In this document: in pieces, positions 6,969-15,869 of the stretch | How positions within the stretch are numbered: the first letter of the stretch is position 1 | Layout: each line of letters opens with the position of its first letter | Source: Bacteroidales bacterium UBA2295 | Lineage (GTDB): Bacteria > Bacteroidota > Bacteroidia > Bacteroidales > Tenuifilaceae | Assembly (NCBI GenBank): GCA_002345825.1 | Contig: DDWD01000050.1 | Span: 1-27,845, forward strand | Direction of reading: 5' to 3' | DNA length: 27,845 bases | Translations under genes and position numbers: made by a program | The notes under the pieces: generated by a model | What the model was told of the DNA's origin: nothing | Database searches by the model: none | The model's input: only the letters and a program-made list of their open reading frames with translations

Positions 6969-7916
6969 TTACAACCGTTTCGCAATCTCAACAATATTTT
7001 GTGCTCGGCTCATGGTGTACAGATGAATTAGTGGGGCACCGTTTGCCAGCAAGTCTTTGGCTTGCGCGGTGCACCACTCAATTCCTAGTTGCCAAACCTG
7101 CTTGTTGTCTGTGCATTTATCAATTCCATTAAGTAAATCACTGGGGATTGTTAGGCCAAATGTTTCGGGTAGTATGGTTCCATGGCTCTTTGTTGCAACG
7201 GGTTTTAACCCAGGAATAATAGGCACATTTATACCAATTTTACGACAACGGTCAACAAAGTTGTAGTAAACTTGATTGTCGAAAAACATTTGTGTTACAA
7301 TGTACTCTGCACCGGCATCAACCTTTTGCTTAAGGTGTTGCAGGTCGATATCTGGGTTGGACGACTCTTTATGCTTCTCGGGGTAACCAGCAACACCAAC
7401 GGAGAAGTTAGTGGGCGAGGGGTGCTCAACGTATTTTTCCAGATATATCCCTTTGTTCATATTCATTATTTGCCTAACCAAATCTACAGCATATTGATGC
7501 CCATTGGGTTTTGGCTCAAACTTGCCAGATAGCTTATCGCCATCGCCACGGAGAACCAGTAAATTTCTGATACCCAAAAAATCGAGGTCGATAAGTGCAT
7601 CCTCGGTTTCATGCTGCGAAAATCCGCCGCAAATAATATGAGGGACAACATCAACCTTGTACTTTCCTTGAATTGCCGCAGCAATACTAACCGTGCCGGG
7701 ACGCTTGCGTAAAATGGCTGGCACGTTTTTTCCATCCACGTTTTGGTAAGTAAGCTCTTCGCGGTGATAGGTAATGTTGATATAGGGCGGTGCAAACTCC
7801 ATTAGCTGGTCAAGGGTTGCAAAAATGGTATTTATGCTGCTGCCTTTAACCGGTGGAAGCAGTTCGAATGAAATGGGCGAGCCTTTGAGGTTATTTAAAT
7901 GTTCTGGAATTGTCAT
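6969..7916 (-). CDS. metF: 5,10-methylenetetrahydrofolate reductase
   Basis: FAD enzyme of 315 residues that reduces 5,10-methylene-THF to 5-methyl-THF, the methyl donor of MetH, in the cytoplasm. Length fits the bacterial catalytic-domain-only form. Visible landmarks are the N-terminal ISFELLPP motif with the conserved Glu (E18), NITYHREE in the barrel, and NLLVLRGDGDK, where the LRGD Asp contacts flavin in E. coli MetF. It is the last gene of the met block: its start lies 18 nt after the metH stop, so co-transcription is very likely. The gene ends against the convergent M56 gene, with an inverted repeat between them. Confidence 0.96.
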   Translation of the reverse strand: MTIPEHLNNLKGSPISFELLPPVKGSSINTIFATLDQLMEFAPPYINITYHREELTYQNVDGKNVPAILRKRPGTVSIAAAIQGKYKVDVVPHIICGGFSQHETEDALIDLDFLGIRNLLVLRGDGDKLSGKFEPKPNGHQYAVDLVRQIMNMNKGIYLEKYVEHPSPTNFSVGVAGYPEKHKESSNPDIDLQHLKQKVDAGAEYIVTQMFFDNQVYYNFVDRCRKIGINVPIIPGLKPVATKSHGTILPETFGLTIPSDLLNGIDKCTDNKQVWQLGIEWCTAQAKDLLANGAPLIHLYTMSRAQNIVEIAKRL

Positions 7917-7934
7917 TTTTTAACAGATAACTTT

Positions 7935-10900
7935 TTAAATGTTGTTAGGTATAAATCTCTCTGTTTCTTTAATATCGCTATTCATCCGTTTCGAGTAGTC
8001 TTCTAGCTGCTCCTTGTCAATTTTGCCAATGTTAAAATATTTCGATTGCGGATGAGCAAAGTAATATCCCGATACCGCTGCGGCGGGCATCATCATCATA
8101 CTTTCAGTAAGTTGTATGCTAGCGTTTTGCTGAGCATTAAGTATGCTAAAAATGGTTTCCTTTTGTCTATGGTCGGGGCAGGCCGGATAGCCCGGAGCAG
8201 GTCGAATGCCTGTGTATTTGCTTCTTAGTATTTCATCAATTTGTAGCTGCTCATTGGGTGCGTAGGCCCAAATCTCTTTCCGAATCTTTAGGTGTAGCAG
8301 TTCGGCAAAGGCTTCGGCTAGCCTGTCGGCAAGTAGTTTTACCATTAGCGCATTATAGTCGTCGCCTTGGGCTGCAAATTCGTTTGCCAGCTTGTCGGCT
8401 CCAAATCCTGCCGATACGGCAAAAAATCCAACCCAATCGGGAGTTTCGGAATTGTTAGGTGCCAAATAATCAGCAAGGCAAAGGTTTGGTTCTCCATCGG
8501 CCTTAGGCTCTTGATTTCTAAGCTGAGGCAGAATGTGCTGAACTTTTTTTCTCGACTCATCTTCGTAAATCAAAATATCATCGCCTTGCGATGCTGCTGG
8601 AACAATGGCTATAACTCCATTGGCAGTAAGTAATTTTTGTGCAATAATTTTGTCGAGCAGCGCATTGGCATCGTTAAATAGCTTTGTGGCCTCAGTTCCC
8701 TTAACTGCCTCGGTAAGTATTTGCGGATATTTTCCTTTAAGTTCCCATGAGTGGAAAAAGAACGTCCAGTCGATATATTCCCTTAGCTCAGTAAGCGAGT
8801 AGCTGCTGAAAGTTTTTACACCCAAAAACTTAGGCTCTTTAGGTTGATATTGTTTGCCATCGTGCTCTAAGCTATTATTACGAGCATTGGCAAGCGAAAT
8901 AAGTGTTGTTGATTTTGCTGTATGCTTTGCTATGGCTTGATTGTACTCGTTGCTAATTTGCTCTAAAAAGTCGGCTTTGTGTTTTGGCGATAGTAACTTA
9001 ACGGCTACCTCGCTTGCCTGCGAGGCATCCTTAATGTGAACCACTCCGCCGCTGTATTTATTGTTGATTTTTAGCGCCGTATGCAATTTCGATGTTGTTG
9101 CTCCGCCTACCATTAGGGGGATTTGCATTTGGTTTTGCTCCATTTCGGATGCTATGTGGGTCATCTCGTCGAGCGATGGGGTGATAAGCCCGCTAAGTCC
9201 AACAATATCTACCTTGTGGGCGATGGCTGCTTCAATAATTTTTTCGCAAGGAACCATAACACCAAGGTCAATTATTTCGAATCCGTTGCATGCCAGCACC
9301 ACACTTACAATGTTTTTCCCAATGTCGTGAACATCGCCTTTAACAGTGGCTAGTAGTATTTTGCCGCGCGAAACGGACTGCTTTTCCTGTTCCATTATGG
9401 GTTCGAGAATGCCCACTGCCATTTTCATTACCCTGGCGCTTTTTACAACCTGCGGCAGGAACATACGGCCCGAGCCAAATAGTTCACCAACAGTTTTCAT
9501 ACCATCCATCAGCGGTTCTTCAATTATTTGAAGAGCCGAACTGTATGTTTGTAGCGCATCGTTTACATCATCATTAATAAATTCTGTGATGCCTTTAACC
9601 AGCGCGTGTTCCAAGCGTTTGGCAACGGGCCAGCTTCGCCATTCAAGGGTCTTGCTGGTGTCGGTTTTATCGTCTTTTATGTTTTGGGCGTAGTTTAAAA
9701 GTCTTTCTGTTGCATCGGCCCTTCGGTTTAGCACCAAATCTTCAGTTAGTTCAAGTAGTTTGGGCTCAATCTCGGTGTAAACCTGCAGCTGCGATGGGTT
9801 TACAATGGCCATATCCATACCGGCCTTTATAGCGTGATAAAGAAAAACGGAGTGAATGGCCTCGCGAACCGTATTGTTACCCCTAAATGCAAACGATAGG
9901 TTGCTAACGCCACCGCTAATCTTAACGTAAGGTAGGTTCTCTCTAATCCATTTGGTCGATTCAATAAAGCTAACTGCATAGTTGGCATGCTCTTTCATTC
10001 CCGTTCCTACCGCTAGCACATTGGGGTCGATAATTATGTCGCAAGGATTTACACCAACTTTTTGGGTAAGAACTTTGTAGCTACGTTGGGCAATTTCTAT
10101 TCTGCGCTCAGTGTTGTCGGCCTGTCCTTTTTCATCAAAAAGCATAACCACCATGGCAGCGCCAAAGCTTTTAATTATTCTGGCTTGTTCAACAAACTTC
10201 TCTTCGCCCTCTTTAAGGCTTATGGAGTTTACAATACTCTTACCCTGAACACATTTTAGCCCTGCCTCAATTATGCTAAATCGTGATGAGTCGATCATAA
10301 ATGGTACTTTGCAAATATCGGGCTCGGAGGCAAGATAGTTTAAAAAGGTTACCATTGCCTGTTCGCCATCAATAATGGCATCGTCCATACAAATATCTAT
10401 AACCTGTGCACCACCATCTACCTGCTGACGTGCTACGGCAATGGCTTCCTCGTATTTATTTTCGGCTATTAGCCTTGCAAATTTTCGAGAACCTGCTACA
10501 TTGGTGCGCTCGCCGATGTTTACAAAGTTGGTGTCGGGTCGAATTTCGAGTAACTCCAAACCGCTAAGCCGAGTGTACCTGGGTAGTTGAGATGCTGTTC
10601 GGGGTTGGTAGCCCTCTACTGCCCTAGCAATGTGCTTAATGTGCTCGGGCGATGTGCCACAGCATCCTCCAACAATATTTATCAGACCCTTGTCGAGCAT
10701 TCGTTCAATTAGGTTGGCCATTTCGCGAGCCGATTGGTCGTACTCGCCCAGCTCGTTGGGTAGCCCAGCGTTGGGGTGAGCGCTTACCAAGAACTCGGTG
10801 TTTGCTGCTAACTCCTCAATATATGGTATTAGCTGCTCTGCGCCCATAGCGCAGTTTAGCCCAATGCTAAATAGTGGGTAATGGCTAACCGACTCGATAA

Positions 10901-11585
10901 ATGCCCGCAGGGTTTGCCCCGTTAGGGTGCGCCCACTGGCATCGGTAATAGTGCCCGATATCATTACGGGAATATCAATATTTTTCTTGCTTGCTGCTTG
11001 CTCAATGGCAAAGAGTGCCGCTTTGGCGTTAAGCGTATCGAAAATGGTTTCAACCAGTAGGATATCAACACCGCCTTCTATTAGCCCAAGCGCCTGTTCT
11101 TTGTAGGCATGGGCAAGTGTGTCGAATGTTACCGCTCGGTAAGCTGGGTTGTTCACATCGGGCGAAATGGATGCCGTGCGGTTTGTTGGCCCCATAGAAC
11201 CTGCAACTAACCTTGGCTTATTGGGGTTTGCTGATGTAAACTCATCGGCAGCTTTACGGGCAATTTGGGCTGCTGTGCGATTAATTTCAAGTACCAGATG
11301 CTCTGTTCCGTAGTCGCTTTGAGCTATTGATGTGGCATTAAATGTATTGGTTTCAATAATATCGGCACCTGCCTCAAGGTAGGCATGGTGAATCTCCTCA
11401 ACCACATCGGGGCGGGTAAGCGATAGGATATCGTTGTTGCCCTTTAGGTTTTTAGGATGATTGGCAAATTGGATGCCCCTAAAATCATCCTCGGTTAACC
11501 TAAATTGTTGCAGCTGTGTGCCCATTGCCCCATCGAGGATTAGGATGCGCTGAGAGACAAGTTCTGTTATTTGGTTTTTGTTCAT
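7935..11585 (-). CDS. metH: Cobalamin-dependent methionine synthase
   Basis: Full four-module MetH of 1216 residues that transfers a methyl group from 5-methyl-THF to homocysteine through cobalamin. The Hcy module (~1-325) has zinc ligands C245 (GLNCAMG) and C308-C309 (GGCCGTSPEH). The pterin module (~350-620) starts NFVNIGERTNVAGS. The cap and B12 module (~645-880) has D-V-H753-D-I-G with the cobalt-ligand His. The AdoMet-reactivation module (~900-1216) includes GYPACPDHRQK and ends YFNIGKIDKEQLEDY. No truncation is visible. It lies between hom and metF on the same strand. The 116-nt gap to hom contains heptamer repeats and no clear promoter, so it probably depends on the metY promoter and its riboswitch. 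Confidence 0.98.
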   Translation of the reverse strand: MNKNQITELVSQRILILDGAMGTQLQQFRLTEDDFRGIQFANHPKNLKGNNDILSLTRPDVVEEIHHAYLEAGADIIETNTFNATSIAQSDYGTEHLVLEINRTAAQIARKAADEFTSANPNKPRLVAGSMGPTNRTASISPDVNNPAYRAVTFDTLAHAYKEQALGLIEGGVDILLVETIFDTLNAKAALFAIEQAASKKNIDIPVMISGTITDASGRTLTGQTLRAFIESVSHYPLFSIGLNCAMGAEQLIPYIEELAANTEFLVSAHPNAGLPNELGEYDQSAREMANLIERMLDKGLINIVGGCCGTSPEHIKHIARAVEGYQPRTASQLPRYTRLSGLELLEIRPDTNFVNIGERTNVAGSRKFARLIAENKYEEAIAVARQQVDGGAQVIDICMDDAIIDGEQAMVTFLNYLASEPDICKVPFMIDSSRFSIIEAGLKCVQGKSIVNSISLKEGEEKFVEQARIIKSFGAAMVVMLFDEKGQADNTERRIEIAQRSYKVLTQKVGVNPCDIIIDPNVLAVGTGMKEHANYAVSFIESTKWIRENLPYVKISGGVSNLSFAFRGNNTVREAIHSVFLYHAIKAGMDMAIVNPSQLQVYTEIEPKLLELTEDLVLNRRADATERLLNYAQNIKDDKTDTSKTLEWRSWPVAKRLEHALVKGITEFINDDVNDALQTYSSALQIIEEPLMDGMKTVGELFGSGRMFLPQVVKSARVMKMAVGILEPIMEQEKQSVSRGKILLATVKGDVHDIGKNIVSVVLACNGFEIIDLGVMVPCEKIIEAAIAHKVDIVGLSGLITPSLDEMTHIASEMEQNQMQIPLMVGGATTSKLHTALKINNKYSGGVVHIKDASQASEVAVKLLSPKHKADFLEQISNEYNQAIAKHTAKSTTLISLANARNNSLEHDGKQYQPKEPKFLGVKTFSSYSLTELREYIDWTFFFHSWELKGKYPQILTEAVKGTEATKLFNDANALLDKIIAQKLLTANGVIAIVPAASQGDDILIYEDESRKKVQHILPQLRNQEPKADGEPNLCLADYLAPNNSETPDWVGFFAVSAGFGADKLANEFAAQGDDYNALMVKLLADRLAEAFAELLHLKIRKEIWAYAPNEQLQIDEILRSKYTGIRPAPGYPACPDHRQKETIFSILNAQQNASIQLTESMMMMPAAAVSGYYFAHPQSKYFNIGKIDKEQLEDYSKRMNSDIKETERFIPNNI

Positions 11586-11589
11586 CTTG

Positions 11590-11699
11590 TTGTCAGTTGT
11601 TAGTTGTCAGTTGCCTGTCTCGTAATAAAGCTGTTCTTTGGCTGGATGACGAGATTGGTTGTCAATTGTCAGTTGAATACTATTAGTAACTGACAACTG
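11590..11699. repeat. Heptanucleotide TTGTCAG repeats between hom and metH
   Basis: Period-7 units occur at 11590-11613 (TTGTCAG, TTGTTAG, TTGTCAG, TTG) and 11659-11675 (TTGTCAA, TTGTCAG, TTG). A reverse-oriented copy spans about 11688-11699 (AACTGACAACTG). The last two can pair: 11666-11674 with 11688-11696, 9 bp around 13 nt. This makes up much of the hom-metH spacer. Origin and role are unknown. Confidence 0.7.
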
Positions 11700-11701
11700 T
11701 T

Positions 11702-12907
11702 TTATACTTTCTCGGGAACGTCTAAAAACGCCACAAACACATCCAACTTCGATATAAGCTTCTGTACCTTATGCAGGTTTTTTAGGTTGATAGTGCCAAC
11801 AACGTAGTTGTACACTTTGCTTGTGTACTTCTCGTCGATGCTCTCAAAATCAAAATGCTCAAAATCTATCACGTTTTTGTACCTCAGGTAGATTTTAATG
11901 AGCACATCGTTGGTGAATGCTGGCGTGTTGAAATATTTTCGCTTCTTGTACTCGTATTTGTAACCGTGCATACGAGCGGTAATGTCAGAGAGCACTGCGC
12001 TGCCCGTTGGAAACCCGCCTGCCCCCTTGCCAAACATAAACTGTTTCTCATAAAACTCGCCCTGTATTACTACGCCATTATATTCGTCCTCAACGTTGTA
12101 TATATAATCGTTGGCATTAACCAGTTTGGGCATTACCAACAGGCTAAAAGCATTGTGTTTTACCTTGGTAGCCTGTGCAATAAGTTTAACTTTAAACCCT
12201 TTTTCCTTGGCAAATTGTATGTCGAAACTGTTAAGTTTATCGATGCCCAAGGTAAAAACTTTTTCGGGACTAACAATGGTTCCAAAGCCATGGGTGGCCA
12301 ATATTACTAGTTTGTTTAGCGAGTCTTGGCCGCTAATATCTAGCGTTGGATCGGCCTCGGCAAAACCTAGTTCTTGCGCTTTACTTAATGCTTGCTGGTA
12401 TGTGCTGTTCTCGTTAAATATTTTTGAGAGGATGAAGTTAGACGAGCCGTTGAGTATTCCTGTAATGCTAACTAACAGGTCGTTATCGTAGTACTCTTCC
12501 AAGTTTCGGATAACGGGAATACTACCGCAGGCCGAAGCGTCGTAAAGTAGGGCAACACCGTTCTCGTTTTGTATATTAATAAGCTCTTCGAGATGGTGTG
12601 CCAACATCTTTTTATTACCCGATACCACGCTTTTGCCCGACAGTAATGCTGTTTTTACGATTTTGTAGGCCTCTTCGGCATCGCTAATTAGTTCGACCAC
12701 AAGATTTACTTCTGGGTCGTTTAGGATAGTGTTATAGTCTGTGCAAAATGTTTCTTTAGGAATGGAACGTTTTTTTTCAAGGTCTTTAATGCAAATAGAT
12801 TTTATTTGTGCTTTAGTAGCCGGACTCTTTTGAAGCACGTTGTACAGGCCTTCGCCTACTATGCCAAATCCGAAAAGTCCTATGGTTTGTTTTGTACTTG
12901 TTGTCAT
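11702..12907 (-). CDS. hom: Homoserine dehydrogenase (monofunctional)
   Basis: NAD(P)-dependent enzyme of about 401 residues that converts aspartate semialdehyde to homoserine. From the chosen ATG the protein reads MTTSTKQTIGLFGFGIVGEG, placing the Rossmann GxGxxG loop (G13-F-G-I-V-G18) at the normal position. Further landmarks are SGNKKMLAHH, ASACGSIPVIRNLEEYY, GILNGSSNFILSKI, and GFAEADPTLDISGQDSLNKL, all classic for the family. There is no fused aspartokinase. The C-terminal ~75 residues are divergent and an ACT domain is not obvious. An upstream GTG (12943) would add 12 residues encoded by an intergenic repeat and is rejected. Its place between metX and metH suggests a methionine-dedicated isoform. 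Confidence 0.95.
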   Translation of the reverse strand: MTTSTKQTIGLFGFGIVGEGLYNVLQKSPATKAQIKSICIKDLEKKRSIPKETFCTDYNTILNDPEVNLVVELISDAEEAYKIVKTALLSGKSVVSGNKKMLAHHLEELINIQNENGVALLYDASACGSIPVIRNLEEYYDNDLLVSITGILNGSSNFILSKIFNENSTYQQALSKAQELGFAEADPTLDISGQDSLNKLVILATHGFGTIVSPEKVFTLGIDKLNSFDIQFAKEKGFKVKLIAQATKVKHNAFSLLVMPKLVNANDYIYNVEDEYNGVVIQGEFYEKQFMFGKGAGGFPTGSAVLSDITARMHGYKYEYKKRKYFNTPAFTNDVLIKIYLRYKNVIDFEHFDFESIDEKYTSKVYNYVVGTINLKNLHKVQKLISKLDVFVAFLDVPEKV

Positions 12908-12918
12908 TTCTTTTTGTT

Positions 12919-12967
12919 TTTTAACGCAAAGTCGCGAATACACTAAATTTTTCTTAGCGATTTGGCG
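12919..12967. repeat. Degenerate intergenic repeat overlapping the metX 3' end
   Basis: CGCAAAGTCGC (12925-12935) and GCGATTTGGCG (12957-12967) are imperfect inverted arms (9 of 11) around 21 nt, resembling the ACGCAAAGTCGC/TTAGCGACTTTGCG elements common in bacterial intergenic DNA. The metX stop codon (12954-12956) lies inside it, so the last few metX codons derive from, or were fitted into, the repeat. Confidence 0.45.
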
Positions 12968-13988
12968 AGTTAGGGTTTAATAGTTCATTAGTAATTAGCT
13001 CACTCAGCTGATCGCTTTCAATCAGAAATCCATCGTGCCCAAAGTCAGATTCAATCTCGACATATGTAGCGTTGGGGATGAACTCCGCCAATCGTTTCTG
13101 CTCAATTGGTGGGAATAGTATATCGGTTGAAATTCCAACGCAAAGCGTTTTGGCGGTTACTTTAGCAAAGGCCTCTTCGAAGCTCCCTCGGCCACGTGCC
13201 ACATTATGGGTATCTTGCCCTTGGGTTATGGCGTAGTAGCAGTGAGCGTTAAATCTATCTACCAACTTTTTGCCTTGATACCTCTGGTAGCTCGATGCCC
13301 TAAAGTTCTTAACCTGCTCGTTGTCCTTTTCGCTTTGGGTTTGGTTGTATGCCTCGTAACCACGGTAGCTAAGCAGTCCCAAGCCGCGTGCTGCGGCTAA
13401 TCCTGCCTTGCCACCGTTTGGGGTGCCATTGAAATAGGTCGCATCGGCCTCTATGGCCATACGTTGGGTTTCGTTAATGGCATTGGCCCAGGCTGTTTGC
13501 ATATAGCTGGTGGCTACCAGCATCATATGCTCAAACCTATGGGGATGCATAATGGCCCACTCCATACTTTGAAATCCGCCAATGGAGCCACCGGCAATAA
13601 GGTGTATCTTTTCAATACTCAGATGCTCTCTGAGCAGTTCATGTGCGTTTGCCCAATCGCGAACGGTAACTTGCGGAAAATTGTTTAGCCATTGTTTGCC
13701 AGTTGTAGGGTTAATGCTTAATGCACCTGTGGTTCCGTAACAGCTAGCTAAAATGTTTGCACATACCAGCGTGTACTTATCGGGGTCGAATAGTTTACCC
13801 TTGCCAACCATTCCGGGCCACCAATCTTCAGCGTCGGAATTGGCAGTGAGGGCATGACAAATCCATATCACAGGTTTTGTTCTATCAATTGTCTCCTCGG
13901 ATAGGTGGTAGGCTACTTCAATGTCGTGCAGGACTTCTCCCAATTCGAGAGTGAATATTCCTTTATGGGTGTAGGTTTTCTTTATCAT
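12954..13988 (-). CDS. metX: Homoserine O-acetyltransferase
   Basis: Alpha/beta hydrolase-fold enzyme of 344 residues that acetylates homoserine with acetyl-CoA, the activating step of methionine synthesis. The nucleophile is S135 in AGGSIGGFQ, and the triad is completed by D289 (GISTDILFPP) and H318 (SDFGHDGF). The oxyanion/entry loop ICHALTANSDAEDWW and the ASCYGTTG segment are also present. Length is slightly shorter than the common ~360-380, with a reduced lid. Substrate could be succinyl-CoA in some members, but the neighbouring metY favours O-acetylhomoserine. Second gene of the met block; the 151-nt gap after metY holds an inverted repeat. Confidence 0.95.
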   Translation of the reverse strand: MIKKTYTHKGIFTLELGEVLHDIEVAYHLSEETIDRTKPVIWICHALTANSDAEDWWPGMVGKGKLFDPDKYTLVCANILASCYGTTGALSINPTTGKQWLNNFPQVTVRDWANAHELLREHLSIEKIHLIAGGSIGGFQSMEWAIMHPHRFEHMMLVATSYMQTAWANAINETQRMAIEADATYFNGTPNGGKAGLAAARGLGLLSYRGYEAYNQTQSEKDNEQVKNFRASSYQRYQGKKLVDRFNAHCYYAITQGQDTHNVARGRGSFEEAFAKVTAKTLCVGISTDILFPPIEQKRLAEFIPNATYVEIESDFGHDGFLIESDQLSELITNELLNPNSPNR

Positions 13989-14005
13989 TTGAGTTGTCTT
14001 TAATT

Positions 14006-14128
14006 AACACAGAGTCGCAGAGACACAGAGTGTTTGAGTTGTTTTCGAACAATTAAAATATTTCAAGCATTAATTGGATTTATTGTTCATAGTTAAAATA
14101 TATCTCTGTGCCTCAGTGTCTCCGTGTT
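14006..14128. repeat. 25-bp imperfect inverted repeat between metY and metX
   Basis: Arms 14006-14030 (starting AACACAGAGTCGCAGAG) and 14104-14128 are complementary at 20 of 25 positions around a 73-nt AT-rich spacer. The AACACAGAG...CTCTGTGTT type is a known style of short dispersed intergenic repeat in many bacteria. It fills nearly all of the spacer. Confidence 0.65.
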
Positions 14129-14139
14129 CTCTATTTTTA

Positions 14140-15429
14140 TTATTTTATGCTACCAAATGCATTTTCAAAATCATCAATAATATCATCAATATGCTCAATA
14201 CCCACCGATACCCTAAGTAGGCTAGGGGTTACACCTGCTGCTGCTTGTTCCTGCGCATTTAGCTGCTGGTGTGTGGTTCTTGCGGGTTGAATTATAAGCG
14301 TGCGCAAATCGCCAACGTTGGCCACGTGGCTAATAAGGTTTAGACTATCAACTACCCGAGAGGTTGACTCAAGGTTGCCGACAATTTCAAAAGTTAGCAT
14401 ACTTCCAAATCCATTCTTTAGATATTTTTTTGCTAAAGCGTGCGATGGATGCTCAGTCAAACCTAAGTAGTTTACACGTTTTACTTTAGGATGATTTTTT
14501 AACCATTTTGCCAGTTTCATAGCGTTTTGACATTGTCGCTCGGCACGGAGTGATAGCGTTTCAAGTCCCTGAATCATCAAAAAAGAATTAAATGGGCTAA
14601 TACAGGGGCCAAGATCGCGTAAGCCCTCACAACGAGCGCGGGCAATAAAGGCAGCATTGCCAAATGACTCGGTGTATCTTAATCCATGGTAGCCGGGTGA
14701 TGGTTCTGCTAGCAATGGGAACTTCCCGTTTTGCCAGTTGAAGTTACCCGAATCGGTTATCACTCCGCCCAGCGCGGTACCATGGCCATTAATCCATTTG
14801 GTGGCCGATTGAACCACAATGTGTGCGTCGTGCTCAATGGGTTTGCATAGAAATCCAGCTGCTGCAAAGGTATTGTCAACAATTAGCGGTATTTGGTACT
14901 TGTTGCTTAGCTTGCTTAGCGAATCAAAATCGGGTACCGAAAAACCTGGGTTGCCAATAGTCTCTACATAAATGGCTTTAGTGGTTTCGTCTATTTGTGC
15001 CTCCAAGTCGCCTGCCTTATCACTTTTGGCAAAGCGAGTAGTTATGCCAAAGTTTTTAAGGTAAACCTTTAGCTGGTTAAAAGTGCCACCGTAAAGGTAT
15101 GGCGAAGCCACCAACGAATCGCCTTGCGAAAGTATGGTGGTGATGGCAATTAGTTGTGCTGCATGACCCGACGATACCACCAGCGATGCTAGCCCATTCT
15201 CGAGCGCAGTAATTCTTTTCTCCAGCACCTCTGTGGTGGGGTTGGTTAGGCGGCTGTATATGTTGCCTTGCTCTTCCAGCGCAAAAAGTCGTTGCGCATG
15301 CGCACTGTCGTTAAACCTATAAGCTGTGGTTAGGTTTAGCGGAACGGTTTGCGATAGGGTAGTGGGGTCGGTATTGTAACCTGCGTGTATTTGCAGGGTT
15401 TCGTAGTGTTTATATTGTTGTGTGCTCAT
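14140..15429 (-). CDS. metY: O-acetylhomoserine sulfhydrylase (aminocarboxypropyltransferase)
   Basis: PLP enzyme of 429 residues that makes homocysteine directly from O-acetylhomoserine and sulfide. It belongs to the Cys/Met metabolism PLP family and has the length of the MetY branch (~430) rather than that of MetB (~380). Landmarks are the N-terminal TLQIHAGYNTDPTT, GNIYSRLTNPT, SSGHAAQ, the aspartate in PLIVDNTFA that contacts the pyridine nitrogen, PLP-Lys K211 in QSATKWINGHG, and C-terminal LLRVSVGIEHIDDIIDDF. First gene of the met block. Its start is about 300 nt downstream of a SAM-I-type riboswitch and 440 nt downstream of a strong Bacteroidota promoter, so repression by SAM is likely. 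Confidence 0.96.
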   Translation of the reverse strand: MSTQQYKHYETLQIHAGYNTDPTTLSQTVPLNLTTAYRFNDSAHAQRLFALEEQGNIYSRLTNPTTEVLEKRITALENGLASLVVSSGHAAQLIAITTILSQGDSLVASPYLYGGTFNQLKVYLKNFGITTRFAKSDKAGDLEAQIDETTKAIYVETIGNPGFSVPDFDSLSKLSNKYQIPLIVDNTFAAAGFLCKPIEHDAHIVVQSATKWINGHGTALGGVITDSGNFNWQNGKFPLLAEPSPGYHGLRYTESFGNAAFIARARCEGLRDLGPCISPFNSFLMIQGLETLSLRAERQCQNAMKLAKWLKNHPKVKRVNYLGLTEHPSHALAKKYLKNGFGSMLTFEIVGNLESTSRVVDSLNLISHVANVGDLRTLIIQPARTTHQQLNAQEQAAAGVTPSLLRVSVGIEHIDDIIDDFENAFGSIK

Positions 15430-15502
15430 CTTTTTAATGATAAGTGTATAATGTAGAATGAAAAAATGTAGAAAGTGTAATTTAGAATGATGGATGTATA
15501 TG

Positions 15503-15614
15503 TTGCCCCCTGCAACCCCTTGGACTGCATAGAGATAAACCCACTAAATGTGATTAGTAAGGGGCAAAAGGGTTACCAGCTGCGCTGGCAGCGCATGGAG
15601 CATGCGGACCCTTT
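15503..15614 (-). other. Hairpin-dense segment in the metY leader
   Basis: Several perfect pairings are visible: TTGCCCC 15503-15509 with 15561-15567; ACTAA 15543-15547 with TTAGT 15554-15558; AAAGGGT 15567-15573 with 15608-15614. Within that last stem lie three overlapping hairpins: CCAGC/GCTGG (15576-15588), TGCGCTG/CAGCGCA (15581-15595) and CGCATG/CATGCG (15592-15606). The overlaps make some helices mutually exclusive. It could be the expression platform of the riboswitch, an independent RNA element, or a small repeat insertion. Confidence 0.45.
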
Positions 15615-15730
15615 CTGACTGCTACATAGGAATGAAAACCGATGTTGGATATACGAGATAGTTAGCCCAGCATTGGACAGGGTGTAAAGGGAATGTGTGA
15701 AGATGTGTATTTTCATTTTCTGGTTTTTAA

Positions 15731-15831
15731 TTTATAACTCCCTTTCGGGCAGGTTTTAGCACCTTTTCAACAGATGGGTTGAGGGTTGCTAGAGCATCAA
15801 TGAGCCTGTTCTCTCCGCTCTTCTTTATAAA
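15731..15831 (-). ncRNA. SAM-I-type riboswitch in the metY leader
   Basis: In RNA sense (reverse strand), helix P1 pairs 15825-15831 with 15731-15737 (7 bp). After AAGAAGAGCGGAGAGAACAGG comes TCATTGATGC and the conserved AGCAACC (15784-15790). P3 is TCAAC/GTTGA (15767-15771 with 15778-15782). Then come the conserved GGTGCTAA (15756-15763) and ACCTGC, and a CCC-GAAA-GGG hairpin with a GNRA loop (15740-15749) just before P1 closes. This order and the AGCAACC, GGTGCtAAnnCCTGC signatures are those of the SAM-I aptamer; P2 is weaker than in textbook members. It sits ~30 nt after the predicted transcription start and upstream of metY, as expected. No U-run terminator follows immediately, so the control mechanism is unclear. 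Confidence 0.85.
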
Positions 15832-15869
15832 CAAACCTTTTGCAAGGGATGGGTGTTTAAACACCGGTG

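Noticed and set aside
11855..12310. 151-codon forward ORF within hom
   Set aside because: Antisense to a clear homoserine dehydrogenase; no family features.
12908..12943. Longer hom reading from a GTG
   Set aside because: The added codons come from an intergenic repeat, and the ATG at 12907 puts the Rossmann motif at the usual position.
15573..15716. A 47-codon ORF on the reverse strand in the metY leader, starting 15 nt after the riboswitch
   Set aside because: No recognisable protein, and its 3' half is the hairpin-rich segment. No Met-rich or Cys-rich run that would suggest a leader peptide for methionine control. Probably chance.
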